Translations under genes and position numbers: made by a program
Notes under the pieces: model-generated
What the model was told of the DNA's origin: nothing
The model's database searches: none
Seen by the model: the letters and a program-made list of their open reading frames with translations, nothing else
In this document: piece after piece, positions 12,168 through 26,200 of the stretch
Position numbering within the stretch: position 1 is the stretch's first letter
How the letters are laid out: each line of letters opens with the position of its first letter
NCBI GenBank assembly: GCA_022695795.1
Contig: MU404084.1
Span: 344,379-408,378, forward strand
Length of the DNA stretch: 64,000 nucleotides
Direction of reading: 5' to 3'
Source: Biscogniauxia marginata
Lineage: Eukaryota; Ascomycota; Sordariomycetes; Xylariales; Xylariaceae

Positions 12168-15100
12168 AGAAGGCGGAAAAAGGGGAGAGAGGGGGTCGCG
12201 ATATCGGGGGGTTTTATTTTTCTTGAATCATTATTTTTTTTTCTTTGTTATTGCCCAAATTTGGTTATATGGAGGGAGAGGGAGTGCATTGCTGGCCGTC
12301 TTGTTATCCTCGCTCTTATCTCCCTGTGTGCGCGTGCTGGATTTAGTGTGCGTTCGTTTACCTTGCCAGGCATAGGCTATCTGTGCCTCGATCACTTTTT
12401 CTTTTGTCTTTCTTGTGGAAGCAGTGCTCTTCCCTCTCTTCATCTCCTGTTTTTTTTTTCTTTCGTTCGCTTTTGTTTCTCGTCGTTTCTGTTATTAAAG
12501 AAAGCATTGCGTTACCCATTATCACTTTTATTTATGTACTAGTAGTTGAAGAGAAAGAGGGAGAGAGAGGGAGAGATGTGTTTGATCAATTAGGAAATAA
12601 TATGGAGTAGGTAGGCCAGGTGTACCGGGCGTTTCATGTGTAAAAAGGAAAGGGGGGGGGGGGAAGGAGGGAGAGAACAAATCTGTAACATTTACGTGTA
12701 AGGAAGGGGGAGATAAAGAGCTAGCATCTTTTCTCAATCGGTACAGGAGTAAAGGGGGTCTACTGCAATTTGAGGAAAGAGATGGCGGATGGACGCCATC
12801 GTTGTCAGGGTGGCATTGCGTTTCCGTGGGACGGAGAAAAGTGGCTGGAAAGGGGACGAAATGGCGCTGAGGGTCAGAGAATTTTCACCTAATACCAACT
12901 TGATATTTCTAATAAATTATCTTGCCTCATTTTGTACCTTCCCACTCCCCTATATGCACATATGAGTGCTCTAGATATTTGTTACTGAATAGCATTTTAG
13001 TAGCCCAAATCTATGGCTTCCTTTTTTCTTGTTATTTTTGACGGCACTTACAAACGGCTGATACATCTTCTAGAAGATATGTATGTCAACAAGATAATGA
13101 GATAGTGAGAAAAAGAGGTGTATATCCCATTGGCCGCTAGTCAACCCTATATAAGTCAGGGCATTGGGATGGAGTCTAAATAACCCTAGTGGTGAAAGAG
13201 CTACCCTTGTCATCACATGATTCATCTCATATGTATATATTTTTGAGTGTCTTTGTGTTATATTATATACTGTCAAGTCGCGGATACCGATCAGGGTTGG
13301 GTTTCCAGGGGCTGTTTATAACCGGAAATCTACACTGAAATGTTTGGCGTCTCTTTGGTGGCTGCTTAAGAATTTAGGGTATTAGCCAAGACCATAAAGG
13401 TTACTATTCTAGTGAGACAGTGAAAACGTTCAGAAATTGGTAAAACTGTTACGCATTTGGGGTGTAGGTGACCGTTCTACGCGTCGCATAAAGGAAACAT
13501 AATGGGCATACCCAGGTTGAAAGGGACAGAGCTGAAAGGCCGCTTATCTTCTAGATGTAGTTTACAAGGTACAGCAAGAGTAAGCGAGAAAACGCAGCAT
13601 AGCTTCAGTATCCTTGTAGACATTATTCACCAGCACCTATATGTTTCAATATAAATAAACTACGTAGTAAGATTGAGCCAGTAAAACTTACCAGCTACCA
13701 AGCGAAGCGAATCTATTCTCTTTAAACATGTTGATCTAGAGGGAAAAATGTGTTATGCGCCTTAGCTTAGCGAGGCTTATATTTCAACAAAACAGAATCC
13801 CACCTCTTTCCGTCTATCTCCCTGTTTACCTAACACTATACCTACTCATACGTAGGTGAGAACCGCCGAAGTCTTTGTGTAAGAATGGATGATTTTGCCG
13901 GCTTTTATCGCCCCCCCCCCCCCAGCATGATGAGCAACAAAGAACACCTTCAACAAGCATCACCCCATTTACTGCCGCGCTTACAACTCAACACCATCTT
14001 CATTGTCTCCGTCATCACCACCATCATTCTCTATACCACTCAAGCTTCTCATGGCAACACAGAGGCAACTATCCGATGTGTAAAGGTCAACAGCACGGCC
14101 CGAGACATCGCGAATTCTAACGTAGTGGCGCCGGTGGCGGCCACCACCAGTACCACCAGCACTCTGGACACTTAGTGGCTCTGTCTTGTGTTGTATTGTC
14201 GGGATCGCGGATGCATAAGTATGGGCTGTTAATGTGACATGACCTTTTTTCTCCTTCTTCGTTTGAAATCGAGTAGAATGGTACAATTTATAATTATTTT
14301 ATGTTTGTAATGAGTATAAAGACTCGTACCTCGTTCGGATTGGTTATTTCAAGAACGTCCGGATGACCAAATAAGATATTCTGTTCGCCCGTACCGAAGA
14401 AGGTATTACTAAATGGATATTGTGAAGACGTGATCCATATACACGCCGTTGGTAGTATTAAGTAATTTAGTTCTATGGAATCCAGTTTGTCTCTATGTTA
14501 ACCCATAGGCTAGATATTTTAATATAGCTATTTATCACTACGCGAAGAAAAGGCGTTGCTATAAAGCAATTATAGGTTGAACTAAGACCTGAGGCTTGCC
14601 TAGTTCCAAGCTATATATCATCTCGAGGCCCGAGATTGGGTGTCTAATTATTCAATTCATCAAGAATCACGCCATGCGATACTATGGTGCAATGAACAAG
14701 TGTTCGAGTCTGCCTACGACGGCCGCCTGTTCATTTTCAAGATTGCTGAAACGTACATGGCGAAGGGTGGTATGCTCTTCATCATTTTAGATCTGTAGAT
14801 AACAGGGTGGATCGCCGTATAATTTCGATGCCCCGGCCAATCACAGGTCTTGTCAAGTCCTGAATAGGCAAAGATACCTAGGTACATGCAGACACTTTAC
14901 GGTACGACACGCCTTATGCGAAGGCTAAATGTTATTAGGATGCATATTACACAGCATCTCAATATACATGATCGTTCCAGTCCATGAGCTATTGATCTAC
15001 TTCGCTCGCGCGGGTCCGAGTTTTGATTTCCCGAGTCGTACTCGAGTTGCGCGCGATAGTGTCGTCTACCTAGACAGCTGGTTCGGGCACTAAATGCCAC

Positions 15101-17009
15101 TGCCCGCAGTACTGTTGCGCACTGTCTGGTGGCCTAATTGCATTCTGTGTAGGATCCGATGGTTATCGAAGTGCGCACTAAAGAGTTAGAAAATAATAGA
15201 TTGGCGATAGCAGTGGCCATATCCGACTACTATAAGCTAAATTGTACCAGATCCTCGGGTTTCCCTCGTGATACCATTTAAAACTTTAGCTCGGTTTAGT
15301 AACCTGTCGGCAAGCCAAGTCGGGAAGGTAGCACGCAAGACATCCGCCGCTCGGGGGACGAATAGATTCATCACAGGTACCTAAATATATCCGAGCTGTA
15401 CGTCCCGTATCCACTCCAGAACTTAAGTAGTATAGACAAGTAGAGTAGAAGAGGTCCACCGTAATGTAATATCTAGGTACCTATCTTTTGATCTCGTAGT
15501 CGACTAGAATTCCCGTAGGATTGATATTAGCTTTCCGAGTGGTAACGGCAGTGGGGAGTTAGGTCCTTTGGTATTAAACCCAATTAATAAACTCAATATC
15601 AGCGTGTTTATACTATCGGACACGAAGAAGGAAGCAGTAGGAAGCGAAGAGATGCCAAGTGCCTCTGCGAATTACCACAAGGTTCAGAAGGCAGATAGGT
15701 ACCTCCTAGGTTGTTCTAGCTTCCGAATTTTCCTACGGACGTAAGCATGGGGAACTCGACAGGTGCCTCAAGTGCGACTTGGATTTGAGGAGGAGTCAAA
15801 AGCACACGGCGGGCGGCAAACAGGTTGCCATCACGCACAGAAGACTAAGACATCACCGGGGGTTTTTTCCCTTCCTCTTTTCGCCCCTGTTTAAATCACT
15901 CATCACGATGGAATATAAAACCTTCACTTTCTTTATAAAACAGCGGGCAAGAAAAGTGAACATCCAAGTTTGATTATAGAGTGGGATGTAGCTGGGGGGA
16001 AAACAAAGAAACAATCTCTATCAGGCTGAGTAGGCAAAAGCTGTAACTCCATAACACAGCGCAATGCCGAGAGAAAAGGAGACCTAAGTGCTAGATTACA
16101 AAAAAATAAAAAGGTAGCCGCGTATCTCATAAATCATTAAGAGCCTCTCTAGTCCCCCCATACCCATTTGCCTGTGTTTGAGTTATTCCACTCTTCTTTC
16201 GCCCAATCTGTGAGTTTTTGCTGGTGTGTCTATAATACATCCCATTCGTCCAAGCCGTTATACCAGCGGCCATCTTTAATATTTCCCTCCTATTCCCCAT
16301 TTTTATTTTTATCTTGTCTTTCCATTCGTTGCTGAAGCAGTAACAGCCACCAGAAACTAAAAAAAGGAAAAAGGGAAAAAAACAACCCAAAATACCCCCG
16401 AAGGCAAAACATTCGCTCATGCTTGTTTCGTAGATGTTTGAGATGGGGCAGGACTCCAACTGCCTTCACCCATATCCCGTATCTGAGTAATATGCCGTAA
16501 ATAGACAAGATCGCTGTGATATTTGTCTTCCCTCCCTCCCAGGGCAACTTTATTGTTCACGACCCGACAAAAGCAAGCCTTCGTCAACAGAAAAGCCCAG
16601 CATAAGTCGGATTCAATCCCAAGTGCTCATATCTTGGTATGTGATGCACACGTGTGAGTGTCTGTATGTAGGTAGTGTAGATGAGGTTTAAAAAGGGGGA
16701 AGGGGTACACCAGAAATCGCAATCAGAAGAGAGATAAAGAGACACAATCAGCGCGTTTAATCAAGCCAGAAATAAAACAACCATACCCCCTGCGCGACCT
16801 TCTCAAGGTCACCCCTTCTCTTCCTCCTTTATATTTTATCTTTCCCCTATCCACATCCTCTGTCTTTTTTTTTTGACCTCAGGAGATAGATGGCTCTGTC
16901 CCCTACTTCTTAGCATATACCATCAAACCAGAGGAAAACTAATTCATACCTCTCTTCGCTTTCATTTACAAGTTCGTTCGTTACTCTTTCCGCCAACCGC
17001 TCTCTCCCC
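12168..17009. other. Intergenic region; UTR-like flanks, one foldback repeat copy
   Basis: The first 600 bp look like the wetA 3' UTR (T-rich and purine tracts, a poly-G run near 12650). A 96-codon frame at 13885-14175 begins at an ATG and includes a poly-C tract and a hydrophobic stretch, but no family was recognised and it may be chance. The last about 200 bp are pyrimidine-rich on the plus strand and overlap the 3' end of the CCCH gene. Nothing else was recognised except the repeat at 13729-13789. Confidence 0.5.
13729..13789. repeat. Small foldback repeat, copy 1 (61 bp)
   Basis: Begins TGTTGA and ends TCAACA, its reverse complement. It matches a 59-bp copy at 38166-38224: the last 49 positions align without gaps and differ at three sites, two of them transitions. 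The centre (CCTTAGCTTAGCGAGG) is itself partly palindromic. This resembles a very short MITE-like or foldback element, but only two copies are visible here. Confidence 0.6.
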
Positions 17010-19557
17010 TCAAGTCAAGCGCGCACCGGCGGAGTTCGAGTTCGAAGCGGAGCCGCGTGCCTCGTCTGCGGAGTTCTCGTCGAGAGCCGCGAGCGTGGCG
17101 TAAGGGTTCGTTGTCGGGATCCCAGAAGCGGCGCGAGAGGAGGACGAGGAGGAGGAACCAGCTTTCTGACCTTGCGACGAGGCCGCGTTTGGATCCGCTG
17201 CGGATGTCGATGTTGTCGATGCTGGCATTCCCGGTGCGGCCCCCGGCCCTATTCCCAGATTTGTCATCCCCGCCATAAGAGGAGCATATGAAGAGCGAGC
17301 CGGGGGTGCGATGGGACCAAACGGAGATCCGTAGGAGACTGGACGGGAGGCAAGATTCGTTATTAGACATGGCTTGGCATGAGGTAGGAGAGATATACAT
17401 GAATAGCGAAACGAATGGGGGAAAAAAGAAATTAGAAATAGGATGGAAGAGGTCAGCGCGGAAGGAAATAGACGTCCTGCGACCCGCGGCCGTACGTACC
17501 TATAGGGTTTCTCAAACTCGCACCCATGCCTCCCCCTCGCGACATGCCGCTTCGGCCCGCTGTTGTCATAGGCGGTGGTCCGACTGCCTGCATATTCTCC
17601 GGGGCGTAATCGCCGCCGCGCCGCCAGTTGAGCGGGTTAGCTGGATCTGCTGCACCCATACCGCCGACGCCTCCGGGGCCGCCAAGATCGTTTCCCCCTC
17701 CCCCACCGCTACCACCACCACCACCAACATCCCTTCCACCCGCACCGGCACTACCTCCTGCTCCCCTACCACGCGCCATATACATCTCATCACCGCCCTC
17801 ACCTCCCAGTCTACCACTCTCTTCGCCCATCATCCCCCCACCACCACCGTCTCCCCCGCTCTCGCCCGCGGAGGAAGGGTGGTTACCACCACCACTGCTG
17901 CTATCGAGGAGTTGCGGCGGCGGCGGGGGCTCGCGGTGCCGGGCGAGGTCGGCCTGGTGCTTCTTCCACCAGGCGGGGAAGCCGTGGAACAGGCCGAGCT
18001 GGTGCTGCGTGACCTTGTCGAAGGGCATCTCGTGCTTGTACTTGCACCCCTGCTGGGTGAAGGCGCAGACGCCCTCGTGCACCCACTTGTCGCAGTAGAT
18101 CTTAGGCCGCCGCTGGCCTCCTCCCTGGCCCGGGCCCTGGTGCTGCATGCCGCCTCCACTGCCGCCGCCGCCGCTGCCGCCGCCGCCTCCCGCGGGCCCG
18201 ACGCTAGTGCTGGGACCGGGACCGGCGCCCGAGGAGGACGCTGTGGTTAGCGGGTTGTGTGTGGGTGTGGGAGGGGTCGAGGCGACGATGTTGTCGATGC
18301 GTGACTGTGAGGGTGAGGTTTAAAAAATGTTAGCGAAATTTTATAAGTGTAATTTAGAATAAAGCTATTGTCCCCCGTGCCCGGGATTCTAAGGCTTAGA
18401 TAATAGATGAGAGTCAACTTTTCACACATGGGAGTTGGGAGCCTATCTCGTTTGCACTGGTGTACTCTCCCCATCCCCATATAGAAATTATCAGAGTAGC
18501 AATAACAGCTATACGAACGATAGCTTGAGGAATTTGGAAACAAAGGTTTGTCTGGAGATTCAACACTAGTTTCGTCTTTAGACTGGGGTTGCTACTTGGG
18601 GGATTTCTTTTCCCTTTCCTCACAAGGCTTGGGAACCAATTTGGCATGGTATAGCTTACCTGGATGGTATCTGCGGGCGAGGTAGGAGTAGTTGGCGGGC
18701 TCTACTCGGCGCGTCAGGAAAAGAACCACCTCTAGAAAGTGAAAATGCAAACAGAAAATATATTTCCAAGGGAAAAAACAACTTACTCTCACGAAGACCG
18801 GCTCGGTGTTACTTGATCGTCCGCTGTGAGGTACTGCCCGAGGCTGCGGGAGGACTATCATGCCAGAGCTGCTCTGCTGTACCGCGGGAATGTCTCTCAG
18901 AGGCGGTAGCATGTCGGCAGGTATGAGCCGGGTATACTGGCCGTTGCCTCGATCGTAGCAGTAGGCGTAACTGTTATCGATCTGGGTGTCAGAAACCCCG
19001 CCGAGGTTCGGGTAGGAAGTGAGGCCGGTAAGACGATGATGGTCCAGTCGGGGGCTGGGATATGAGGTAGGGCGGATAGCGCCGTGATGAGTGTGGTGGT
19101 GGTTACCACCGGACGAGTCGAACGGGCCGTACATATTTCGAGGCTGGGGCGGCAAGTCGTCGATTGGGTGTGATCTCCAGTTGGAAGAAGTGAGGCTTCG
19201 AGAAGGACCGAGCGGTTGTACACTAGATCTCAGAGGCTGAACCTGAGGCTGCAGCGGCTGTTGGTGCTGGAACTGGCTCGTAGTGCTGCGATCTGTGGAG
19301 AGCTTGTTTCGGCGATTATTGACAGACTGGAATGGGTTCCGTTCCATCTTCGTTTGCGAGTCGAGCAGGGTGTTGGGGGTATGCTCTATATTCGCCTTCA
19401 GGTTCAGACTCAGGAGGGGAGAAGAATGGCGGGAGACGGCTGAGATGGAATTAGGAGAAGTGTTTCGTGTAGATGTGCGAGAAGCTCCGGAGGAGTAAGA
19501 CAAGTCGGAGGGGGAGTTGACGGTTGGGCCGGACGCGGTGGGCAGGGGCGTATCCAT
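17010..19557 (-). CDS. CCCH-type zinc-finger protein, four exons (about 636 aa)
   Basis: Model: exons 19557-18787, 18729-18660, 18240-17500 and 17338-17010; lengths sum to 637 codons. The start is an ATG with a TATAAATA box about 100 bp upstream. Exon 1 encodes a Ser/Gln/Pro-rich region ending in a conserved-looking segment (YAYCYDRGNGQYTRLIPADM) and exon 2 continues it (TRRVEPANYSYLARRYHPG). Exon 3 carries one CCCH finger near residues 330-352 (C-x8-C-x6-C-x3-H, within KIYCDKWVHEGVCAFTQQGC), followed by HQLGLFHGFPAWWKKHQ and a Gly/Asn-rich tail. Such fingers usually bind RNA; the target is unknown. The exon 2/3 join is the weak point: acceptor 18240 keeps frame with donor GTAAGC at 18659, but an acceptor at 18304 has a better branch site (CTAAC) and would add SRIDNIVAS in frame only with a different donor or an extra small exon. 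Confidence 0.85.
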
Positions 19558-20226
19558 GGCGAGTGAGTGAATGAACGGACGCTCTCCAATCACTAGAGTA
19601 TTATTAGGCGGAAAATTAAAAGAGAGCAAACGGGCGACGATGGGCACGCGCTATTTATACCGTCGTAGACCTAGGCCAATACCCGCTAACCAGCAAAGCC
19701 GCAATCAAAGGCGATTAAAACAGCTACAGATGGTGATACTATTTTCGATGCCGTTGCTGGAATCGAGCAGAGAGGATGGGATGAAGCAGCAGCCAGGGAT
19801 GGGACAAAGAGGTTAAAACATAGACCTCCGTCCAGAGAGGAGGAATGTCAAGCTACCTTGGCCAAACAAGCTCCCCAAGCAAGCAAGGCCTACCCAGTTG
19901 CCATCACGACCGTTTGCTGAGAAACCTCAAATAAGGTTAGATGCATGTCCCACGGTTACCTGCAGTCCTGTGCTGCGTTTCCCACGTGACAAACGGCCTA
20001 TGAACAGTCAGTATGGCAGCACAGAAACATGTCTTGGTTACAAGTCAAAGACGGCTGTCGTATCAGGTGCATTTCCTATGTACCTAGTTCTGCCCGGTGG
20101 CCTAATCTGCAGGGCCATATGCACATGATTTCCCATCTCCGCCAATGCAAGCCCGTAGGCATCTACCATCTAGATCTCCTGCCCGAACTTTCTAGTAAAG
20201 GAGCGAACGTGTGTCTAGCAACTAAG
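19558..20226. other. Intergenic between CCCH gene and remodeler
   Basis: Holds the promoter of the CCCH gene (to the left, minus strand) and the 3' end of the remodeler gene (to the right, minus strand). Apart from the TATA box nothing specific is visible. Confidence 0.5.
19652..19659 (-). promoter_or_regulatory. TATA box of the CCCH gene
   Basis: TATAAATA on the minus strand, about 95 bp upstream of the ATG at 19557, a plausible distance for a fungal core promoter with a short leader. Confidence 0.55.
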
Positions 20227-23200
20227 TTATCTATGCTGAGTGTTCTGGGTGTTGCGGGCCCTCAGTTGTCGTAGCAGGGCACTGAGGAAATCTCTCGAAG
20301 ATCGGACTGCCGGTTCATCTCCACCCACCCTAAGGAGATCGATAGCCATTCTCAACGAGACTTCTGAGTGCATATTAACGCAGGGGTTTTCTGTAGAGTG
20401 CGCACACCAACATAACGTGCATGGACTTCCTCCTCCTATCCACCCATCGTGTTGACTAGCCGCATTTAGTTGTTGTCCCGGGCTCTGACTGGAGTTCAGC
20501 ACTCTCGTCGGCAGGGGAAGAGGAACCTGCGGTGATTCCGATCGAACTAGAGAGGAAGGATCACGACGTGGTATGGATACTACAAAGTTTGGGTTAGTTG
20601 CGCCGCGAGCCATAGCTGTGGGCACCTGCTGGGTCGGAAGACTAGGCGGTTGAGTCGGGTATTGCGACGCTGGTGGGAGGATCCTGGCTTGTTGCGGTTG
20701 TGCCTGGTACGGCACCTGATGGAGCGGGTAGCTCACAGCGTGGTTTTGCTTCCGGGACAGCTTCTGCGACTTGTTCTGCGACTTGTTCTGCGGGTTCTTC
20801 AGCGTGTTGCTCTGCGGATGGCTCTGTACCTGTAGGCTGTTCTGAGCACTGCTGCTGGTGCCCTGTAGCTGGGTCCCGGGCTGTGGGCTGTCCGCTGTTT
20901 GGTAGAGTGTTAACAGGCTTAGCCCTCTCTGGGGAAGATTTATCTGCTGTCTTAGAAACTGGTCGTTTCGTACCTTTAGTACCCTTCGCTCTTGTCGGCC
21001 CCGCACCCTCACTTTCGTACTCATCTTCAACTTCGTTGTTGTCGATGTACAGCTCGTCTTCGACGTCGACATCTGAGCCCCCGCTGCCTGGCTCTTGTGG
21101 CTGTTCTTGTGTCAATTCAACGTCATCGACACCTTCAATGAAACATACGCGGCTGTTGTAGTCTATTCCTTTTGTCCCCCGACGCCTTGCACCGCGCCCG
21201 TATTCTTTCTGCTGTGCTGCTAGCTCGCGCTGGTGCTCCTCCTCTCGTGCCTTGAGGATATTTTCCCATATACTAGGGTGTGCTACTTCGCTATCGTCGG
21301 CACCGTCATCTATGTTAGAGTTTAGTTTGCCTTCTTTGTTAGCCCACACACGCGCGAAGGAGAATTGCGTTTCGGCAGACTGATCATCGCCAGCGTTTGT
21401 ATTCTCCATCTGGCTGCGATCGAGCAGCTTGTCAACTGATGTTGAGTCGTAAATGATTTTATCTGCAGTCTCGTCACTAAAAAGAGCGGCAGCTCCATGT
21501 TTCAATACGGATTCCAGATCCTCGCCAGCATCTTCATGGGCATCCATGCTTTCTATGAGAGCATGGTCGAGCGCCATTTTCTTCCTCCCCATCTGCATGA
21601 TCTTCTCCTCAACTGTGTCCTTCGTCATCAACTGGAAACAAAGCACTTTATTTTTCTGTCCAATTCGATGAGCACGCGAGAGAGCCTGGATATCTTGGTG
21701 GGGATTGAAATCAGGATCGTATATGATCACGGTGTCTGCTGTGGCGAGGTTTATGCCCACACCGCCCGCGCGCGTCGAAAGAAGCATCGCGAAGAGAGGG
21801 GAGTCGGGCGCATTAAATGCGTCGATACGTTTTTGCTTTTCAAGGGCAGAGAGGTTACCATCGATTCGCTCGTGCTCGAGGCCTAAGCCAGTCAGGAAGT
21901 CCTCGATTATTGTCAAGGAATGGAGGAATTGGCTGAAAATCAAGACACGATGACCTCTCTCCTTTAATTTCGGTAGCATAATGTCTAATAAGAGAAGTTT
22001 TGGTGATGCCTCAACAAGGTTTCGGTGCATTTGCTCGCTATCAACGTTCTTGTCTTCGACGCTGGAGCTGAAACAGAACGGATGGCATAGGCACTGGCGG
22101 AGATCCGAGAGAATATTGTTTAGACTCTTCCTTTCTCCTGCTTTGATCCTTTGCTTCGATATGATGGCCTGAATGAGGCTAGTATTTCGAGCCATGATGG
22201 ACTTCGATAATCTTTCTTGAAGGACGGTCATAGTAACTGGTATAATAATCTGCGCCATCGGTGGGAGAAACTTTAGCACCTGGGCCTTAGTTCGTCTCAG
22301 GAAATAAGGGCGAATGATGCTATGCAGCTCGGGAAGATTCTCCTTCGTTAGTTCGGCGTATTTCTCGTCGAGTTCTTCGGCGTTTCGCTTCGGATCTATA
22401 AACTGAAGAAGGTTGAAAAGCTCGCGCTTGTTATTCTGTAGAGGAGTGCCTGTTCATAACATTAGCCGATTCTTATCATACATAGAAGCATCTTTGAGTA
22501 GTGCCCAGCTATTCATTTGATGCCTTGGCCATATTCTAAATGCTTGAGCCGAGACTGTTCGAGGCAAAAAATTGAAGGAGTAGAAAGCCTAGCAATTTAG
22601 CGTGCAGAGTAGGGGACAGAGAAAATAGAGAGAAAAGCACGAGGTAGGGCAAACCAGGATGGAACAGACAATTGGTACTTACCAGTCAGCAAAATCCTGC
22701 AGGGAATATTCATTTCCTGCAGAGATCTATAGAGCTGAGTGTCCTCATTCTTTAGTCTCTGTCCTTCGTCGACGATCAGACCGACCCATCTGACGGTCTG
22801 GAAGACCGTTCGAACATTGCTAGCGGCTTCGTAGGACATAATGACCACATGTGCCTTCATACCGGCTTTTTGGCCTTCTGGGAAAAGTTCATGTCGATAT
22901 GAGAGATCTTGCGCAGCCTTGCCACCATGATATGTAACGACTCGTAAATCTGGGGCCCAATGCTTAAGCTCTCGTCTCCAATTCGGACAAGTAGAATTCG
23001 GAACAACGATTAGGAATGGCCAGCACTTCGGTTGATCCTGGACAAGGGATGAAATGAAAGCTACTATTTGCACCGTCTTGCCAAGGCCCATCTCGTCTGC
23101 GAGGATTACGTTTTGTTGCTGATGGAAGTTGTATAGTAGATAGTTGACGCCTTCTAGCTGGTATTCCATAAGTTTGCCGCGCGTCAGGTGAGGGGGCTGG

Positions 23201-26200
23201 CTCTTCAGTTCGCAGTCTTTGCCAAAGTCGAGATCTCGGTATTGTGCGATCCGGTCTCTCATCTTACCATCCGATGGGAAATACTTCCCGTTGAGATATT
23301 CATCGTAGGCCGCGCAGAAAGCGTCCCAAGGAGCACCAGAGTCGCGCGGCGGAGGTTCATCCCAAACTACTTCTTCGTAGCTCAAGCCCTGAAATTTGAC
23401 GAAGACTGATGCAATGTTGTCGATACGCGCCAGGTCTTGTGCCTTGGTCGAGGTAACAGCACGGCTGCGATACTTCACATTTAGAAGGACGTCAGCCAAG
23501 AGCCACTCCTCCTCGATGGCTAACTTTTCATCCATCTTGGGTAGCTGTGTCGATTCACGTTTAGAGAAGGAGGTACGCATAGCATGTGCGGCCGCGCCAT
23601 GGATCCAGGCACCGGGCATCCAGGTGTCATGGAAATGCGACCTGCCCTCCCATTTAACCAGGTACTCGATGTCATCCTCACCAAAGGCAAGGCAGGTTTG
23701 ATCATTCTGATAGCCCTCCTGGTCTATAGGCCTCCAAGCGACTAGACTGCCAATTCTCTGTTTGGCTTCGGAACAATCCTTACATTTCCATTCTGCCATA
23801 GTGTACTCTTGGAGGCGATCCTCTTTGATGTCCTTAGCATCAACGCCGAAGTTCGTGAGCGGAGGTAGGTGTTCGAAATGATAGGCACGCCTGCAATTGG
23901 TGCAGCGGAATAGAACATTGTCGGCATTGTTGAGCAGAATAGGGTCTACTTTTGTAACGGGGTCATTTCCATCATTGTCCAACCTCGCCTTCTCTTCTTG
24001 CCTGGGGTTTTTTTTGGGAGAAAACTCGGCACAAGAGGCACCACTGAGCTTACACGTCTGACACATCGAATGCTTTGGCGCTCTGCGGTCTTTCTTCTGG
24101 TAAAGTCCGATGCAGTATTTGCATTGAAGAACAAAGTTATCTTCATCGACCTTGGTCACCCTGTGATCGCGTGCAGACTGTACACCGATACACATTTTGT
24201 GGTACGAGTTGGAACAGCCTTGGCAGTAAATCAGAGCACCCTTGCCATTTATTGCCTCCGTTCGGCATGTGTCACAGATGTCGGCATGCATCTCCGAGAA
24301 TTGAGAGTCAGGAGGCAATTGAGGAAAGATCTCCCTTGTGGCTGCATGTTTGGGTGCATTCGTAGCTTTCTCTTCGAATGCTTCGTAATCATCCTCCGGA
24401 TCTGGAACGCGCATACTCTTGGAGGTCTTGTTTGACCTTCGAGACCGTCGCGCAGGTTCGAACTCGATTGACGAGTCGCTATCGAAGTGTCTACGAGATG
24501 TAAAATTCATTTTCGCCTTCCTTTTCTTTCTCGCCGAGGATCTGACAGGAGGCCCAAGATCAGAGCGGACTATGGGATAGATGTCACCATCGTCTTCACT
24601 GCCATTTTTTGGACCCTGGGCTAATTCATCATCAGACTCGTCCTGGATATTATAATTCTTCAAGGCAGGGTCTCGAGATCTAGTGACGCGCCCCGTTGCA
24701 GAAGCAGGCTTGGAACGTTGACTATTCGCCTTTGAAAGCCCAATGTCGTCCTGATCTTCATCCTCGTGGTATTGGTTCGGATCGTCGAATTCATCAAAAT
24801 CATAGTCTTCTTGTTCGTTATCTATAGATGCCTGCCGGGAAGCCTGTAGGGAAGCCTGTAGGGAAGCCTGCCGGGTGCTCTTGCGGGTACCGACAATATG
24901 CTTGGAACGCTTCTTTGGCTTCCGATAGTCTTCATATTCGGATTCCGACTCCTCGTAGTCATCCTCGGGAAGAGGACGTTTGCTTGAAGCTCGAGGCATC
25001 ATGGATTGATTGAAAGTGAATCTCTGTTCTTGGAATCTTTGCACGGCCCGACGCCCGCCTGTCAAGTCGAGCAGCTCGTCGTAAGCAACCTATTGTGCAG
25101 AACCGTGTTAGTAATTATGAAACAATTGAACTTGGATCAGGAAAGTGAGATGAAAAAGGATGAGGTCAATATCTAGAGAGGGCAAATCGAACACTCAAGT
25201 GCCCAAACCAGTGGCCGGCTTGCGCCTCTAGATAGGCTCAAACATGGTCGCGAAAAGCAGTGGAAAATGTCATCAAGCAGGGCAGGTGCCAATGTAACAT
25301 GTCCAAGTTCCAACAGATGTAGGCGACCTACCATCTTCCTCAAGTTTGAACAGCTTCAGTTTGACTAGGGTGACCATGATATTGCTGAGAAATGGGTGAT
25401 CGCGTGTGCCAGGACACAAGGAGAGAGAAGAAATGAAGGTGCACGTGACGATGCCAAAGGGTTGTTCTATGACAAAGGAGAGGTAGAGAGAAGATGAAAT
25501 TATGTGATCTATAAATAGAAGGCACACGAGTGAAGAAGTCTGGTAGGTGGAGAGGTACAGTTGGTATTGTGAAAGAGGATGGGGTAATAGTTGGGAATCA
25601 GAGTGGTGAAAACTTCGAGGAAGGAAGGTGATATTGATAGAAGGTTGCAATTGTGATTTCTTGAAAAGCTGCCGGGTGGTAATGCCAGGACAAGGTCGCA
25701 GTACTGGCGGTTGTGGTCGTGGTCATGGTCATGACATTGGTGTTATGGGTTTGTTGGTGACTTGAGGTGAAGCGAGTTCACGAGGAGCAAAAGGAAATAA
25801 TAACAATTGAACCTCGAACTCAGAGCATAGCATTTGAGGTTTGCCCAAAGTCGAGGAAAGTAAGGCACTGTAAATCATCGGATGTGAGAATGACTTACTT
25901 GATCTGTACGCCCATCGTCAAACTCGACGCTGTAAAAGATCTCGTCGCCGGCTTCGATCTCGTCCCGGATATGCCTAACGGTCCAGACGGGGGACACTCG
26001 TTCATATGAGTCGGGATCTGAGGGCGGAGAGAGCACGACTTTGATGGGATGTTGACGCCTAGGCTGAGGCAGCAGATCGTTCTCTGCGAGGTGTATTTCT
26101 CCATTCGTTTCCTCTATATGTGGTACCTCTCCATTTGCCTCGTCGTGTCTGATACTTTCGCGGTTATCTTCGCGCACCTGGGCTATTGGGCCATCATCGT

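Noticed and set aside
13885..14175. 96-codon frame with a Pro run and hydrophobic stretch
   Set aside because: The Pro run comes from a poly-C homopolymer; no family, no splice extension; kept only as a note in the intergenic entry.
17288..18250. Long plus-strand frame (320 codons) opposite the CCCH gene
   Set aside because: Antisense shadow of GC-rich coding sequence; the minus strand has the zinc finger and splice sites.
20673..21161. Plus-strand Ser/Gly/Cys-rich frame opposite the remodeler tail
   Set aside because: Shadow of the coding strand; no independent start context or motif.
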